Of a stretch of 64,000 nt of DNA, positions 1-9,360 are shown in pieces (the stretch's first letter is position 1; each line of letters begins with the position of its first letter). The stretch spans positions 285,194 through 349,193 of the forward strand of contig JTDE01000171.1 in NCBI GenBank assembly GCA_014338405.1, written 5' to 3'. The notes beneath the pieces are model-generated. The model saw only the letters and a program-made list of their open reading frames with translations. It was not told where the DNA came from and did no database searches. A program made the translations under genes and the position numbers. The DNA comes from Paragonimus skrjabini miyazakii (Eukaryota > Platyhelminthes > Trematoda > Plagiorchiida > Troglotrematidae).

Positions 1-363
1 GAACCTGAGTTGTACCATATTCCAGAAGATCTTAAAATCTAATTTTTACAATGTACTAGAGATCATGAATAGTTCTCAATCCTACTTCATAGTTTGACCC
101 AAGCATATTTTCACACGAATGAATCACGTGTAAATAACACCTCAAAATAGGTGATCTCTCCGTTTCGTTCGTTAACATTTCTGATTAATTTAAAACAATT
201 GGTTCCCTTGAACAGTTTAAACAATTCAGTTAGAACACGAAAACTGGTGAATGAAAGCATTTCGTATTGACTCGTCAGTACCGAATTTATCATGACACGG
301 GTGCGTTTTTTATAGCAAACAACTAGAGGGGTGAATAATCAATAAGCGGGTTAGGATAGGTCA
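1..363. other. Unannotated flank
   Basis: Nothing recognisable was found here. The short reading frames show no domain or low-complexity signal, and I see no clear repeat boundary of the PLE remnant that follows. Confidence 0.4.
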
Positions 364-753
364 TTAAGTCCAAAGAAGTGTCAAATTCACGAACAGTTGT
401 TTTTGAATACAGAGAGATGACTTGAGTTGGTTAATTGCGAGCGCTTCTGCAAAGCGTAAGAATCTTGGGTTGAAATGACGTAACAGAACTCTGAATGCAC
501 AAGATAGATCGATAACGTGTCCAGTGGTCAGGGCGTGTCTAGGGACTGAGGAACCTGGCTGCATACGCGTTTCAGCAACATAGCCGTTCTCCGGTAACAT
601 GGAGTTTTGCATCCATTTAAGCAAATGTTCCTTTACTCTGGAGATCAAGCATCTCTCGGTTCTACTTATGTAAATTTTTTCACAGTTACATACAAATTGG
701 TAAATACAATGTGAAGTGGCACCGATAGGCTGATCCCTTTTGACTGAAAGCAC
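364..753 (-). pseudogene. Penelope-like element GIY-YIG endonuclease remnant
   Basis: An open frame of about 129 codons on the minus strand encodes the C-terminal endonuclease part of a Penelope-like retroelement. What is seen: the entry segment CIYQFVCNC, a degenerate GIY-YIG half-motif IYISRT (usually YIGRT), the RVKEHLLKW helix, the conserved VPRHALTTGHVID block and the terminal SSLCIQKQLF motif. In PLEs this domain nicks target DNA for reverse transcription; that is family knowledge. The reverse transcriptase that should precede it is missing, so this is a 5'-truncated relic. The same family as the plus-strand copy at 1084-1980 is likely, because both share CIYQF and TGHV blocks. The frame is open but isolated, so function is unlikely. 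Confidence 0.8.
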
Positions 754-985
754 CGGTAACTTCTGAGTAAACCAAACACATCAATTTGTTTTCATCTTTA
801 AGGGTTGTAGTTATGTATTGTGCCTTACTAAAGCGACGACATTCAGAACAATAAATATATGATGGGTAGAAAGCGATTTCGGTCTACTGTGTATAATGTA
901 GAGTCTGTTACCTTTTCGCACTCTTGTTATATACTATTCTTCATACTTGCTATGTTCACTGTATATATATGTAAACCACTTGTTT

Positions 986-1094
986 ATTTGAATAGTGAAA
1001 TCAGAAGACCGGTTTCGCAATTTGGTAGTACCGTTTCGTATTTTCTCATCAGTTACTACACATAACAGCGGTAGATATCGAAAATATTTAAGCG
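986..1094 (-). repeat. Inverted pLTR of PLE copy A (left)
   Basis: This is the reverse complement of 2030-2136 with scattered mismatches. Shared landmarks are CCGGTCTTCTGATTTCA, the CTGATGA core and ACCGCTGTTATG. Its inner end runs into the RT coding segment at about 1084. Confidence 0.8.
1034..1052 (-). ncRNA. Hammerhead-like core in left pLTR of PLE copy A
   Basis: On the minus strand, CTGATGA (1046-1052) is followed after 8 nt by GAAA (1034-1037), matching the conserved CUGANGA and GAAA boxes of a hammerhead ribozyme. The interval between them forms only a weak helix II. PLE repeats are known to carry minimal hammerheads; activity here is not shown. Confidence 0.4.
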
Positions 1095-1980
1095 ATATGT
1101 TGATGACATAATAGTATTCGCACAAGACAAAGAGAATAAAAAAACATTGGATTTATTGAACTCTTTGCACCAAAATCTAACGCTATCGTCTGAATTCGAA
1201 AAGGAAGACACGCTCGCCTTTCTGGATATCAGCATCAAGCGACGGAAGGATGATACAGTGTGTTGATCAGTACAACGTAAGTCCACCTGAAGAGCACACT
1301 ATTTGAATTTCAGCTGTTTCTCAACCCATACCAACTATATGTACAGGTGATACACCAGACACAGAGTTGAAATATATTCGTAAGATCCTGGTCTCCAACG
1401 TTTATCCAATGGGTTTCATTGACTTTCACAGCAAACAAAAAATAGTAAACCCACGAGAAGCGTCTATTTCAAAGAAACCGGTGTACATGCAGCTACCGTA
1501 CAAAGAAGATAGTAATATGTCATTTCTAACGCGACAACCGACACGAGTCATCCAATGTACGTATGATGCAGATACACTGCGTTTACTCAGTCGCACCAAG
1601 TGACACACTTCCTCACATTACGACTCGGATTCCAGAACTGTCCACTTCACATTGTATCTACCAGTTCGCTTGCAGCTGCAGTGACGTTTACATTGGCCGA
1701 ACTAATCGTTCCCTGTGCCTTAGAATGAAGGAACATGTGCACAAGTACATCGAGGATTTGATGTATGGCGTGACCCGACGCGACCCGACCAAACAACGCA
1801 AGCCAGCCTCTGCGATCGCCAGACACCTGTTGGAGACCGGACATGTGGTCGGCCCGTCAAACGCATTCCGTGTGTTGATGCGACATCACTTGCCGTCATC
1901 CTCAAGTCACTCGAGGTGCTGTTTGTCATGCGTAGCAAGTCCGTCCTCTGTGTCCAAAAACTGTTGGCCATGGTTTTGAC
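1084..1980 (+). pseudogene. PLE reverse transcriptase C-terminus and GIY-YIG endonuclease, broken
   Basis: The first segment (1084-1266) reads FKRYVDDIIVFA, which is the RT catalytic motif C with the YVDD box, followed by the primer-grip-like block TLAFLDISIKRR and a stop. A second frame (about 1344-1605) carries the RT-to-endonuclease linker, including TGDTPDTELKYIRKILVSN, LPYKEDSNMSF and TYDADTLRLL. A third frame (1563-1979) holds the endonuclease, with STSHCIYQFACSCSDVYIGRT, RMKEH and AIARHLLETGHVV, and then shifts frame again before RSKSVLCVQKLL. At least three frame changes or stops therefore separate the pieces and the copy is dead. The GIY-YIG half-motif YIGRT is intact, unlike in the 364-753 remnant. 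Confidence 0.85.
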
Positions 1981-2029
1981 CAATGACAGATTAGTGTATT
2001 CACTTACTTGATTTATGAACCGAAATCTC

Positions 2030-2136
2030 TCAAATATTTTTCATATCCACCGCTGTTATGCGTAGCGACTGATGAAAACATACGAAATTGTACTACCATC
2101 TTGCAAAACCGGTCTTCTGATTTCATTATTCAAATT
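2030..2136 (+). repeat. Forward pLTR of PLE copy A (right)
   Basis: This forward copy of the flanking repeat lies about 50 bp after the endonuclease. It matches the reverse complement of 986-1094. Confidence 0.8.
2069..2087 (+). ncRNA. Hammerhead-like core in right pLTR of PLE copy A
   Basis: CTGATGA at 2069-2075 is followed by GAAA at 2084-2087 on the sense strand of the element. A GTAG just upstream (2062-2065) and a TACTAC downstream (2091-2096) could form a short helix I with unpaired residues. Helix II is weak. The call rests on the conserved core and on the known presence of hammerheads in PLE repeats. Confidence 0.4.
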
Positions 2137-4329
2137 CGTAACTGGGGAAGGATGCTTTACATTTGTTTATTGTTTGAATGAATACACACTTTGTCCTCGC
2201 GCACCCCCGCTTTTGCTTACACGTGGTCGTTGTCACCGGGAGTTAACTGTGGCAAAAGCTGATTTTACTATGCTGGAGGAATTGGATTCGCTGGAATTTA
2301 TCTGTTATTCAAGAGAAACGTTATTTAAACATTAAGCAGACTTAATGTGGTGGAATTTGTCGTAGACAGGTACTGTAGATTATTTGGTAACATTGTCGAT
2401 TCATCTCTTGGTTTCACTACAATGTGATACCTTGTTTAAAGACAACACTACTTTTGCCGACGTTAGAGCTCATCAGCAGTGCATAAGTTTGACACTGCAG
2501 ATATGTGAACTCCGGCTACAACTTTATAAGGCAACCGTTTTGATTAATGCTCGTCTCCAAAAAGAATTTGTTGAACAGTCTGTCATTGTGTTTCTCAGTG
2601 TAGCTTACACTCACATTTTCAAGTTATTACTCGTTTAAGCAGCAACCATGAAATGTTTATGCTGTTAACATCTTGCTGTACTTATTTGGATGTGATTTAA
2701 ATTAAAATATGCGGGTTCATTTTAACTAGTTGATGAATATTAATAACTGCGAAAAATAATCTTACTATTGAATCAAAAGTCATAATGATGCGCGTTTCAG
2801 CAAGTATTGTAATATAACTTACATTGTAGAAAAAGAGTGGTCAAATGGAGTTCCAACAAAGATTATCCAGCATGCGTTGCGTTTGAATTGACTTAAGAAG
2901 CCAGTTTTCTATTGGGTAAACTAAGCGCTAAAGGCTTCGAATAAGGGACATTCGTTTTACAGTTTATAAGTTTGTCCAAACCGCAAAACCTGCAGGTATT
3001 TTCGATGGGTACATACGCGTTCAAGGAGGATTTCCTATCACATCGGGAGTAAACAGTTGGAAACAATAAGACTTGATCAAAACATTCGTCGTGAACAACT
3101 GAGATTGTTTGAAAATAAAAGCAGATATCTGTTCTAGCTTGAAGCCGATTTCGTTTGGTGCAAGAGACTGTGCGTGCCTCTTGTGTCTTGTGACATGCAT
3201 TGTCATTTGTCAGATGAGTCCTCCTTCCCAAATTGAATCATAATAAACGTTTCTGATTTACAAAACACAATCCATTTGATGTAGCGGATAAAACATATTT
3301 TTAGGTTTTAATCATATGAAGTATAATGGTGACGTTATTTGATTCTATGCATGCTGCAAGTTAGGTAGATATACTCCAGTTAATTAAATTTGTTTCCTCT
3401 TCCTCATTGAATTGACATAACTAGTTTAGAAAAACTGTAAATACAAGACACACCACAGATTAGCATCATATTGAAACAATTCATAAGCAAACTAGAGTTT
3501 GTCCAAAAGACTGGTTATTAGCCTTGTTTCTTCATCAAAATCAACTGGGTTTTTGGACTATAGCAGAAAAGAAATGTATGTGTGTAAATACTCCCAGATT
3601 ATCGGATAACGTCAACTGTAAGACATAAATCTTTGTTCGGTTGTGTCGCCGTCACCTCAACGTTTCATCCTCATCATTTTACCAACTATTTTTTGTCCCT
3701 TTGTTTTTGACGAACAACGCACATCGTGAAAGAAGATGCAAATGTTTTGCCTCAGAATACCAAGAATTGTGAAAATGTTGGTTATGTACTGAGGGTTTAG
3801 GTAATCGACGTTTCTAATCCATATCAACCAGGATACTTTCATTGGGACCGCACAATACAAATGAGTATAATGAGTCAATACATCACTAAATCTCGTACTT
3901 GCTTGTGGAGCATTTGTACGAAGACTGTTTTTTCACCCAATGATCCACGTTGTAATATTCGTCCGATAGGTGACAAATAACTTTCTTTTCTGAGCATAGC
4001 TAGTAAGCATGAGTTCCTCAAAACCGAGTTAGCCAATTATCGGACTGAACAGATGGCGTTGTAGCATTCGCCATTTTGGGCAACAATTAGGTATTTGTGG
4101 AGAAGCAACATTTTTCGGTGTTGCGCTAAGTGGTCAAAATTAGTTACTGATTTTCTCGAGTGGTTGGCTTGGAATTAATGGTCAAACCAAGCGACTCCCA
4201 TTCTGCTCACGTCAATTTTGCATTACATTGAGAGAGAACTGAATAGCTGCATATTAATCTTTGTTCTCTTCGAACGCTTACTTTCGTATGTAGCGATAGC
4301 TGTCATACGTATGAAGGGATTATCGGAAA
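2137..4329. other. Unannotated stretch
   Basis: I see no gene or repeat that I can name. The longest frame is a 112-codon minus-strand frame at 2893-3231 with no recognisable domain. The AT-rich composition and scattered short frames are what non-coding DNA would give. Confidence 0.4.
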
Positions 4330-4354
4330 ACAATAGTGTAGCGAACAAGCTCGT

Positions 4355-4374
4355 TTTCGGTTACTCATCATCAG
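4355..4374 (-). ncRNA. Hammerhead-like motif in pLTR of PLE copy B
   Basis: The minus strand has CTGATGA (4368-4374) and GAAA (4355-4358) separated by 9 nt. After GAAA a short hairpin (ACGA/TTGT) and the dinucleotide TC lead to GCTA, which can pair with TAGC just before CTGATGA. Helices I and III thus fit a hammerhead; helix II does not pair well. Confidence 0.45.
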
Positions 4375-4662
4375 GCTAATTACTTAACAATTTATATGAA
4401 ACAGACTTGTCAGGGCGAAACGAACAAAACAAGTAGCAAGTTCGAGTGAGGTCAGACACGTCATCGGCACACATGTTTCGATACGATAACGTCACAATTA
4501 TGACACAACTGGGACCATGGTGTTTTGATCGGTCGTGGTGTGGGTAGTTGGCCCTGACAGCTTCAACGTCTGAACAAAGCGGTTCCGTGCACACAAGGGT
4601 GGAATTTCTAGTTGAATTCCAATCGTCTCAGCTGTGACCAAAATTTGGCATCTGACAGCTTT

Positions 4663-5091
4663 TCAGTGACTGCCGTTGACTCGGTAAATCGAACGAAAAG
4701 AGGAGTCCAGTTTGACAGTATGATGTGTATCAACGAGGTATGCAACAATTGCGTTGGTAATTGTCTTGGTGACCCCACTGCTGCTCCAGGTTGGATGATG
4801 CTCACGAATATGTTCAGATAAGCGCCTGGTCGTGCGACCCACGTAACTGGTCCCACAGAAAGAAGCCGCAGAAACGGGTGCTTTATCCTTTAACCGTAAA
4901 CACAAAGCTGGAGTAGAGTTGAGACGGACGTGTAATTTGACAGCATAAAATGTTCTACTGATAACAGTGTTAAGTCTGCTAACGATTGGTAATGAGATAA
5001 ATACTGACTTCTTTTCGACTTGGGTCATCTTATTCTGTTTCTCACCACTCTGCATAGTCATGTCTACAAAGCGCTTTGGATAGCCGTTTTG
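4663..5091 (-). pseudogene. PLE linker and GIY-YIG endonuclease remnant
   Basis: The frame opens with QNGYPKRFVDM, the thumb-like segment typical of PLE reverse transcriptases just before the linker, then KKSVFISLPIVS and the linker segment with the CLRLKDKAP block. The endonuclease core follows, with SYVGRTTRRLSEHIREHHPTW and ITNAIVAYLVDTHHTV. The residues spanning the first half of the GIY-YIG site look eroded (no cysteine pair before SYVGRT). The nearest relative in the window is 56266-56760, which shares KLAFISLPF and VSSAIVTHL-type blocks. The RT palm is missing. It is a 5'-truncated fragment, open for about 140 codons but without a complete element around it. Confidence 0.8.
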
Positions 5092-5536
5092 TAGTGATTA
5101 CCGTTCACTGACTCAATTCATGCTGACCTAGTCGATGTATACTGTTTGTGTGAATCATATTGTTCGAATAAATAGCGATCTTTTCATTACGTTTACTTTA
5201 CTCTTTGTACAGCAAAGTATCCCAGTATTACGTTTTTACACGAGGGATTGTATTGTCGCTGATAGATCTTTCAACAGTTTAGTATTGTGCATTGTAGCTA
5301 CCAGTATTAAAATCTAACCTATGAATTCGCAATCTTGAACATAAACTGGGCATTTTGATCTGGTGCACCGAACCCACGCAAATCACAAATCCATATATGG
5401 TATGGTCTTGACGAAGACAATTGGTTATGAACAATTAACATCAGTAAGCCAGCCCCAAACGTCACACGTAAAGGGACACTACTCTCGAGCTGAAGTCGCT
5501 GCACTTTCGCGTGCATTCATTTAATTTTCCGCCATA
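5092..5536. other. Unannotated stretch between PLE copy B and solo LTR
   Basis: Nothing supported here. Short frames on both strands have no domain content. Confidence 0.4.
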
Positions 5537-5541
5537 GGTGG

Positions 5542-5973
5542 TGTTAGGGTGCCCACCCTGTTACAGTCCCAAGGCGCCTCCGTTGTGAGAAGAGAAAAAA
5601 ACTATTGACTCAGTCTGACTTAGCGGAACTGTTCCAATCGGTTGAGACTTTTTATACCGCTATGCACATTTGCGATCCTAACTCTTTCTTTTCGGCTACT
5701 GTTCTCTATGATGTATTGGGAATGTGTGGTCACTACGCGTCCTATAAATACTCTGTACATGTCGCCTTAGCTGCACACGTTTTGGGGCGGAACAAAGCTT
5801 CTTATATTGAACGTGTCTTTCGGCTTGTCTTGGGAGCGAATACGGGACCAGCCGCGGTACTGTTTGGGACCAAGATTCCCGCGTAAATTATTACCGGGAA
5901 GAGAATCCCATTTTATCGAAGGCACCACTATACTGAGATCGAACTAGCGTATCGATTGGGAGGGTTTACAACA
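5542..5973 (+). mobile_element. Solo LTR with 5-bp target-site duplication
   Basis: A 432-bp unit begins TGTTAGGGTGCCC and ends GGGTTTACAACA, giving the TG...CA ends and TGTT/AACA inverted termini of an LTR. It is flanked by GGTGG on both sides (5537-5541 and 5974-5978), a 5-bp duplication typical of Gypsy or BEL/Pao integration. A TATAAATA box sits at 5743-5750, about 200 bp into the unit, where a U3 promoter would lie. No internal region or second LTR is adjacent, so recombination between two LTRs probably left this solo copy. A diverged second copy lies inverted at about 29467-29884. A 93-codon frame inside (5605-5886) is not treated as a gene. Confidence 0.8.
5743..5750 (+). promoter_or_regulatory. 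TATA box of the solo LTR
   Basis: TATAAATA is conserved in both copies of this LTR (here and on the minus strand of the 29467-29884 copy), which supports a promoter role for the LTR. Confidence 0.5.
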
Positions 5974-6027
5974 GGTGGTCCCCATTGGGTTACACTCATT
6001 CTATGTTTACTCCATTTTCATTGTCTG

Positions 6028-6313
6028 TGTAGCATGCAAGCCGGCTGTTTACCGCTCTGGTTGTCCGTAACACTCTCGGACCAACTGTGGGGCAATGTGG
6101 AGACACCAGGGGACAGCGTTCTTCCGAAGTAGGGGTTCCAACAAGTCCTGCAAAAGGAAACAACAAGAAACAAACATGAGCCAAAGGCCCAGTAAGCCAT
6201 GCACACGACTTACACAAACGATAACTAGAACGGCGCCGACAACACAGCAGCACGCTCCTTCACCAATTCAAATTCAACTAGTGCGCGCTTGCTGGTTTCG
6301 GTCGCACATTACA
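6028..6313 (-). repeat. LTR (3' LTR in element orientation)
   Basis: A 286-bp repeat identical to 6590-6875 except at 6166. The short frames inside it occur twice simply because the LTR is duplicated. Confidence 0.88.
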
Positions 6314-6570
6314 CAACATCCCTCTACGTTGAGCACTGTCCCCAGTGCTCCCAACCCTCTACAAGCCGGCTCGTGCTCATGTTGCCAGGGTACATAGAGT
6401 GCCCGTGGGCCCTCCGCCCACCTATTTGGAACTACTTTTTTTACACTCATTTTCATCTCCACACTTTTCTCCTGATCCTGATACTCTTTTTATCCAGATA
6501 CCTCTTTTTTTCACGGCACTCTTCTTTTTACACTGACACCTGTTTTGTCCCGGCATTACTTTTTTTTCAT

Positions 6571-6586
6571 CCTGGCAGGGTCGCCA
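6571..6586 (-). promoter_or_regulatory. Putative tRNA primer-binding site
   Basis: Starts three bases inside the 5' LTR on the minus strand and begins with TGG, complementary to a tRNA CCA end. The matching tRNA was not identified. Confidence 0.5.
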
Positions 6587-6589
6587 AAA

Positions 6590-6875
6590 TGTAGCATGCA
6601 AGCCGGCTGTTTACCGCTCTGGTTGTCCGTAACACTCTCGGACCAACTGTGGGGCAATGTGGAGACACCAGGGGACAGCGTTCTTCCGAAGTAGGGGTTC
6701 CAACAAGTCCTGCAAAAGGAAACAACAGGAAACAAACATGAGCCAAAGGCCCAGTAAGCCATGCACACGACTTACACAAACGATAACTAGAACGGCGCCG
6801 ACAACACAGCAGCACGCTCCTTCACCAATTCAAATTCAACTAGTGCGCGCTTGCTGGTTTCGGTCGCACATTACA
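6590..6875 (-). repeat. LTR (5' LTR in element orientation)
   Basis: This is the second copy of the 286-bp LTR. It is adjacent to the primer-binding site and is therefore taken as the 5' LTR. Confidence 0.88.
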
Positions 6876-6957
6876 GTCTGCCATCTTGAAAGAATTGCTC
6901 CTTCATTTGACTAAACTTATGACAACAACAGTACGGTTACCTTATTTTATGCATTAA

Positions 6958-7509
6958 ATGTCCTCATTCAACTTCCTCCAAGGTGCTACTTCATTCAACT
7001 CTCCCGACCGCCCGGCCAACTTCACTGACGCAACTATGAAAATTTTGAAGATCAATCATTTGTTTTATATGGCGGTCTTCCTCATTGTCTGTCTTGTAGT
7101 ACATGAAATTATGGAGCATAATCAACTGTTGCCTGCCTGTTGTGAAGGCGTTTTATATCCCAATCAATCCCGGCTCGTGGAAAACGACCGCATATGCGGA
7201 GATAACAACGTGTACTCTCGAAGAATCAGCGAAAACCTGAATGTTCACCATAAAAGTGCAACCAGCCAAGCGGAATCTCCGCAGCTAGTCAGTAGTAGGC
7301 ATGATCGTGACCAGATTGTTGTCATCGCATCGTTCGGTTCTACGTTTTACATAACATCATCAGTTACAGATTCCTGGGTGACAGTGTCGTCAATGGAAGC
7401 GCAATCTCCTGCCCTACAAGTGGCCACATGTAGTGGAATTTCCATAAAAACCACACGGTATCTTGTACTTAATTTTGGATTCAAAAGATGTCAAGTAGAT
7501 TTACAGTAG
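6958..7509 (+). CDS. Hypothetical 183-codon ORF with one hydrophobic segment
   Basis: This ATG-initiated frame is among the longest in the window that is not explained by a known element. Residues of about 31-50 (NHLFYMAVFLIVCLVVHEIM) form a hydrophobic stretch that could be a membrane anchor or, if the internal Met27 were used, a signal peptide. The remainder has three nearby cysteines but no domain that I recognise. It begins about 80 bp after the young LTR element. A frame of this length can arise by chance in 64 kb, so it may be non-coding or one exon of an unseen gene. No promoter, splice sites or polyadenylation signal were convincingly seen. Confidence 0.2.
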   Translation: MSSFNFLQGATSFNSPDRPANFTDATMKILKINHLFYMAVFLIVCLVVHEIMEHNQLLPACCEGVLYPNQSRLVENDRICGDNNVYSRRISENLNVHHKSATSQAESPQLVSSRHDRDQIVVIASFGSTFYITSSVTDSWVTVSSMEAQSPALQVATCSGISIKTTRYLVLNFGFKRCQVDLQ

Positions 7510-8454
7510 TCACCCTCCAGCGAGTTATCGTAAACACACAGCTTCTAGCTGCGTTTGAACTAGTCACCGAAGTGTTCGAAAAAACATAAAACGCAACCAG
7601 GTCGCTGTTTGTGAACGATAAATATGCAATAACTGTACAGTGGATTGTGTAATAAAAAGTTGTTCATCACGACACAACTTTTATCTCAGTTAAACTTTTT
7701 TTCTTTGTACGATCCTTTGTACAAATGGACACAAAACCGTTCAATGCTTTGACATTAATAGGACCTTGGTGATCACGCATTAATAAGTCGCATGTAACTA
7801 AATACGTCAACCACTTGATCCAACTCAGTCTAATCAAGTCATCTAACAGCTGTCGGCCATATTCCTTAGACACAGTATCGAAAGATTTAGCTGACTGACG
7901 ACTGTATATTCATTTTCATGCGTTTAGCAAAGTGACGAGGCTAGACCATTATACCCAATCATATAGGCTAACTTTTCGTTCCCTTAAAGACTAACCTATT
8001 TAATGATAATTGACTACTTACACACCAGCTGTCAAGTTCCTCCCTCCAAAACCGATAATCATAATTCCGCCTGGGATAGTCGAATTTTTGGCTGCGCCGT
8101 GTGGATTTCACAACGCAACCTAAACGTTCTATTTGTCTACGGTCCAAGGCGATAAGCTAGCTGCGCGTCATGATATTAATTAGACTTTTAATGATCTCAC
8201 TCTACTATCGGAAAGTTTTCTAAATATTTCTTCGAAATATCCTTTTCAAACGTGTTTGGGACACAGAACGTACAGGTTTTTAGAGCCTATCACCGGTTTC
8301 TCCGAAGCACACATCTTGATGTCAAGATCAACTTGTTACAAGATATCAATCTTCAACTCAGCAAGAAGCATTCAATGTTGCATCAGTATGAGTGTCTTGG
8401 ATTAGAAGGACCTAACATAAAGCTGAATGCCCCATCGTAGCCCATAACGAGGTC
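7510..8454. other. Unannotated stretch
   Basis: No gene, repeat or RNA that I can support. Confidence 0.4.
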
Positions 8455-8680
8455 AGTAATCAGATCGAGTCCAGTGACTGCAGAAAATGCGTATTTCAAG
8501 AACAGTGTTTTTATCTGACAACAGACTTCTACCCCATATTGTGCCCATATTTCTTTACTCTGAGATTAAGCAACTCTCGGTTCTGCCTATGTAGCTTTTT
8601 TCGCAGTTAATTGGTAGAATGTGTAATGTGGTATCGATATGTTGAACTTCTCTGATTGTAGACACAGGTAGTTTCTAAGT
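8455..8680 (-). pseudogene. Decayed PLE endonuclease relic
   Basis: The stretch 8551-8645 aligns by eye with 615-720, the minus-strand PLE endonuclease, through TTTACTCTG-AGATYAAGCA, CTCTCGGTTCT and the TTCGCAGTTA region. It is therefore the same coding segment (around the GIY-YIG site and the following EH helix). Stops and indels remove any usable frame. Confidence 0.55.
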
Positions 8681-9110
8681 TCAAGCTTGTACACAGATTT
8701 CGGCTGCATTGGCTGTTGGTTTCTGTGAACAGTATATTCACTGGTGTGAGGTCGTGATGGGCCGGTTCGAAGCTACTCAAGTTCAACTAATGGCAAGACC
8801 ACGTGATTATCCTACAGACGATTGTTTTCACGTGGACCTATGAGTGTGTCTAAAAGCTTCAAACAAATACCGGTCTCAAATTCAGACGTTACATTTAGGA
8901 TGGAGTAACAACTATTCAGGTGCCGCACTAGGTTACATATTGTCTATTGTGGACGACTGATTATTAGTGTCATCGACGTGCTATGTCAGCAGTTTACCTT
9001 TGTTCAATCCTTAACAAGAAAAGTCCATTTACAGGGGCCTCAGCGGAATTTCTTTAATTACCTCCATCTAGTTGAATATCATTCTTACTTTATTGCGCCT
9101 GTCACACAGA
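8681..9110. other. Unannotated stretch
   Basis: Nothing supported between the PLE relic and the SINE relic. Confidence 0.4.
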
Positions 9111-9243
9111 ATGGAACTATGGCCACAGTTTGATAAGACAACTTTGTCGATCACTTCGCCACTGACTTCATGTCAGTCGCGGTCGAATTACACATCTGAA
9201 CAGTTGACCACTCTTGTTAGTCAGTTACGATCACGTTGCAAGT
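9111..9243 (-). repeat. SINE family 1, inverted 5' segment
   Basis: The segment matches the minus-oriented SINE copy at about 14535-14660 (for example CACATCTGAACAGTTGACCAC against CACATATGAACACTCAACCAC). It contains the reverse complement of the tRNA-like region and the sequence upstream of it. Divergence is high. It abuts a plus-oriented 3' segment (9256-9360). Confidence 0.5.
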
Positions 9244-9255
9244 ATGTATAATTAT

Positions 9256-9360
9256 TGATGAGCTACAACAAGACCGAAAGTTCAATTCAATGCCTCTTTT
9301 GGAAAGAGGCCGGCTGGAAAGCCTATCTTAATGCAAAGACTGCAATCAAGGATTCAAGTT
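9256..9360 (+). repeat. SINE family 1, 3' segment
   Basis: The core GAGGCCGGCTGGAAAGCCTAT matches the body of the SINE seen at 14855, 42310 and 57760. It starts at the GATGAGCT block, downstream of the tRNA-like part. Confidence 0.55.

Larger units (their letters stand above)
986..2136 (+). mobile_element. Penelope-like element copy A, 5'-truncated, with inverted flanking repeats
   Basis: The whole insertion consists of an inverted flanking repeat (986-1094), a truncated RT plus endonuclease region on the plus strand (1084-1980) and a forward flanking repeat (2030-2136). The left repeat is the reverse complement of the right one over about 105 bp, and I judged the match by eye. The RT starts abruptly at the catalytic block, so the finger and most palm motifs are absent. 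The arrangement fits the pseudo-LTR (pLTR) organisation described for PLEs. Outer target-site duplications could not be identified. Confidence 0.75.
4330..5091 (-). mobile_element. PLE copy B, endonuclease and 3' pLTR, minus strand
   Basis: An endonuclease-coding remnant (5091-4663) is followed downstream, on its own strand, by a diverged copy of the flanking repeat seen at 55397 and 56942 (about 4400-4330). No matching inverted repeat is evident at the 5' side. The family is the one represented by the 55397-56942 copy. Confidence 0.65.
6028..6875 (-). mobile_element. Miniature LTR retrotransposon (TRIM-like), very recent insertion
   Basis: Two 286-bp direct repeats (6028-6313 and 6590-6875) enclose a 276-bp internal region. 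Each begins TGTAGC and ends TTACA, so the termini are the perfect inverted pair TGTA/TACA. The insertion is flanked by GTCTG on both sides (6023-6027 and 6876-6880). I found only one difference between the LTRs (A6166 against G6728), which implies recent insertion. On the minus strand the bases next to the first LTR read TGGCGACCCTGCCAGG (6586-6571), a plausible tRNA primer-binding site, so the element runs right to left. The internal region has no gag or pol, and is purine-rich on the minus strand. It must depend on proteins from an autonomous relative. This size fits terminal-repeat retrotransposons in miniature. Confidence 0.85.

Noticed and set aside
5605..5886. A 93-codon frame that looked faintly like a retroelement gag
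   Set aside because: It lies wholly inside a 432-bp unit with LTR ends and a 5-bp target duplication, and the frame is broken in the second copy at 29467-29884.
6095..6914. Paired frames of 85-100 codons in two places with the same protein
   Set aside because: They are the two identical LTRs of one element read twice, not a duplicated gene.
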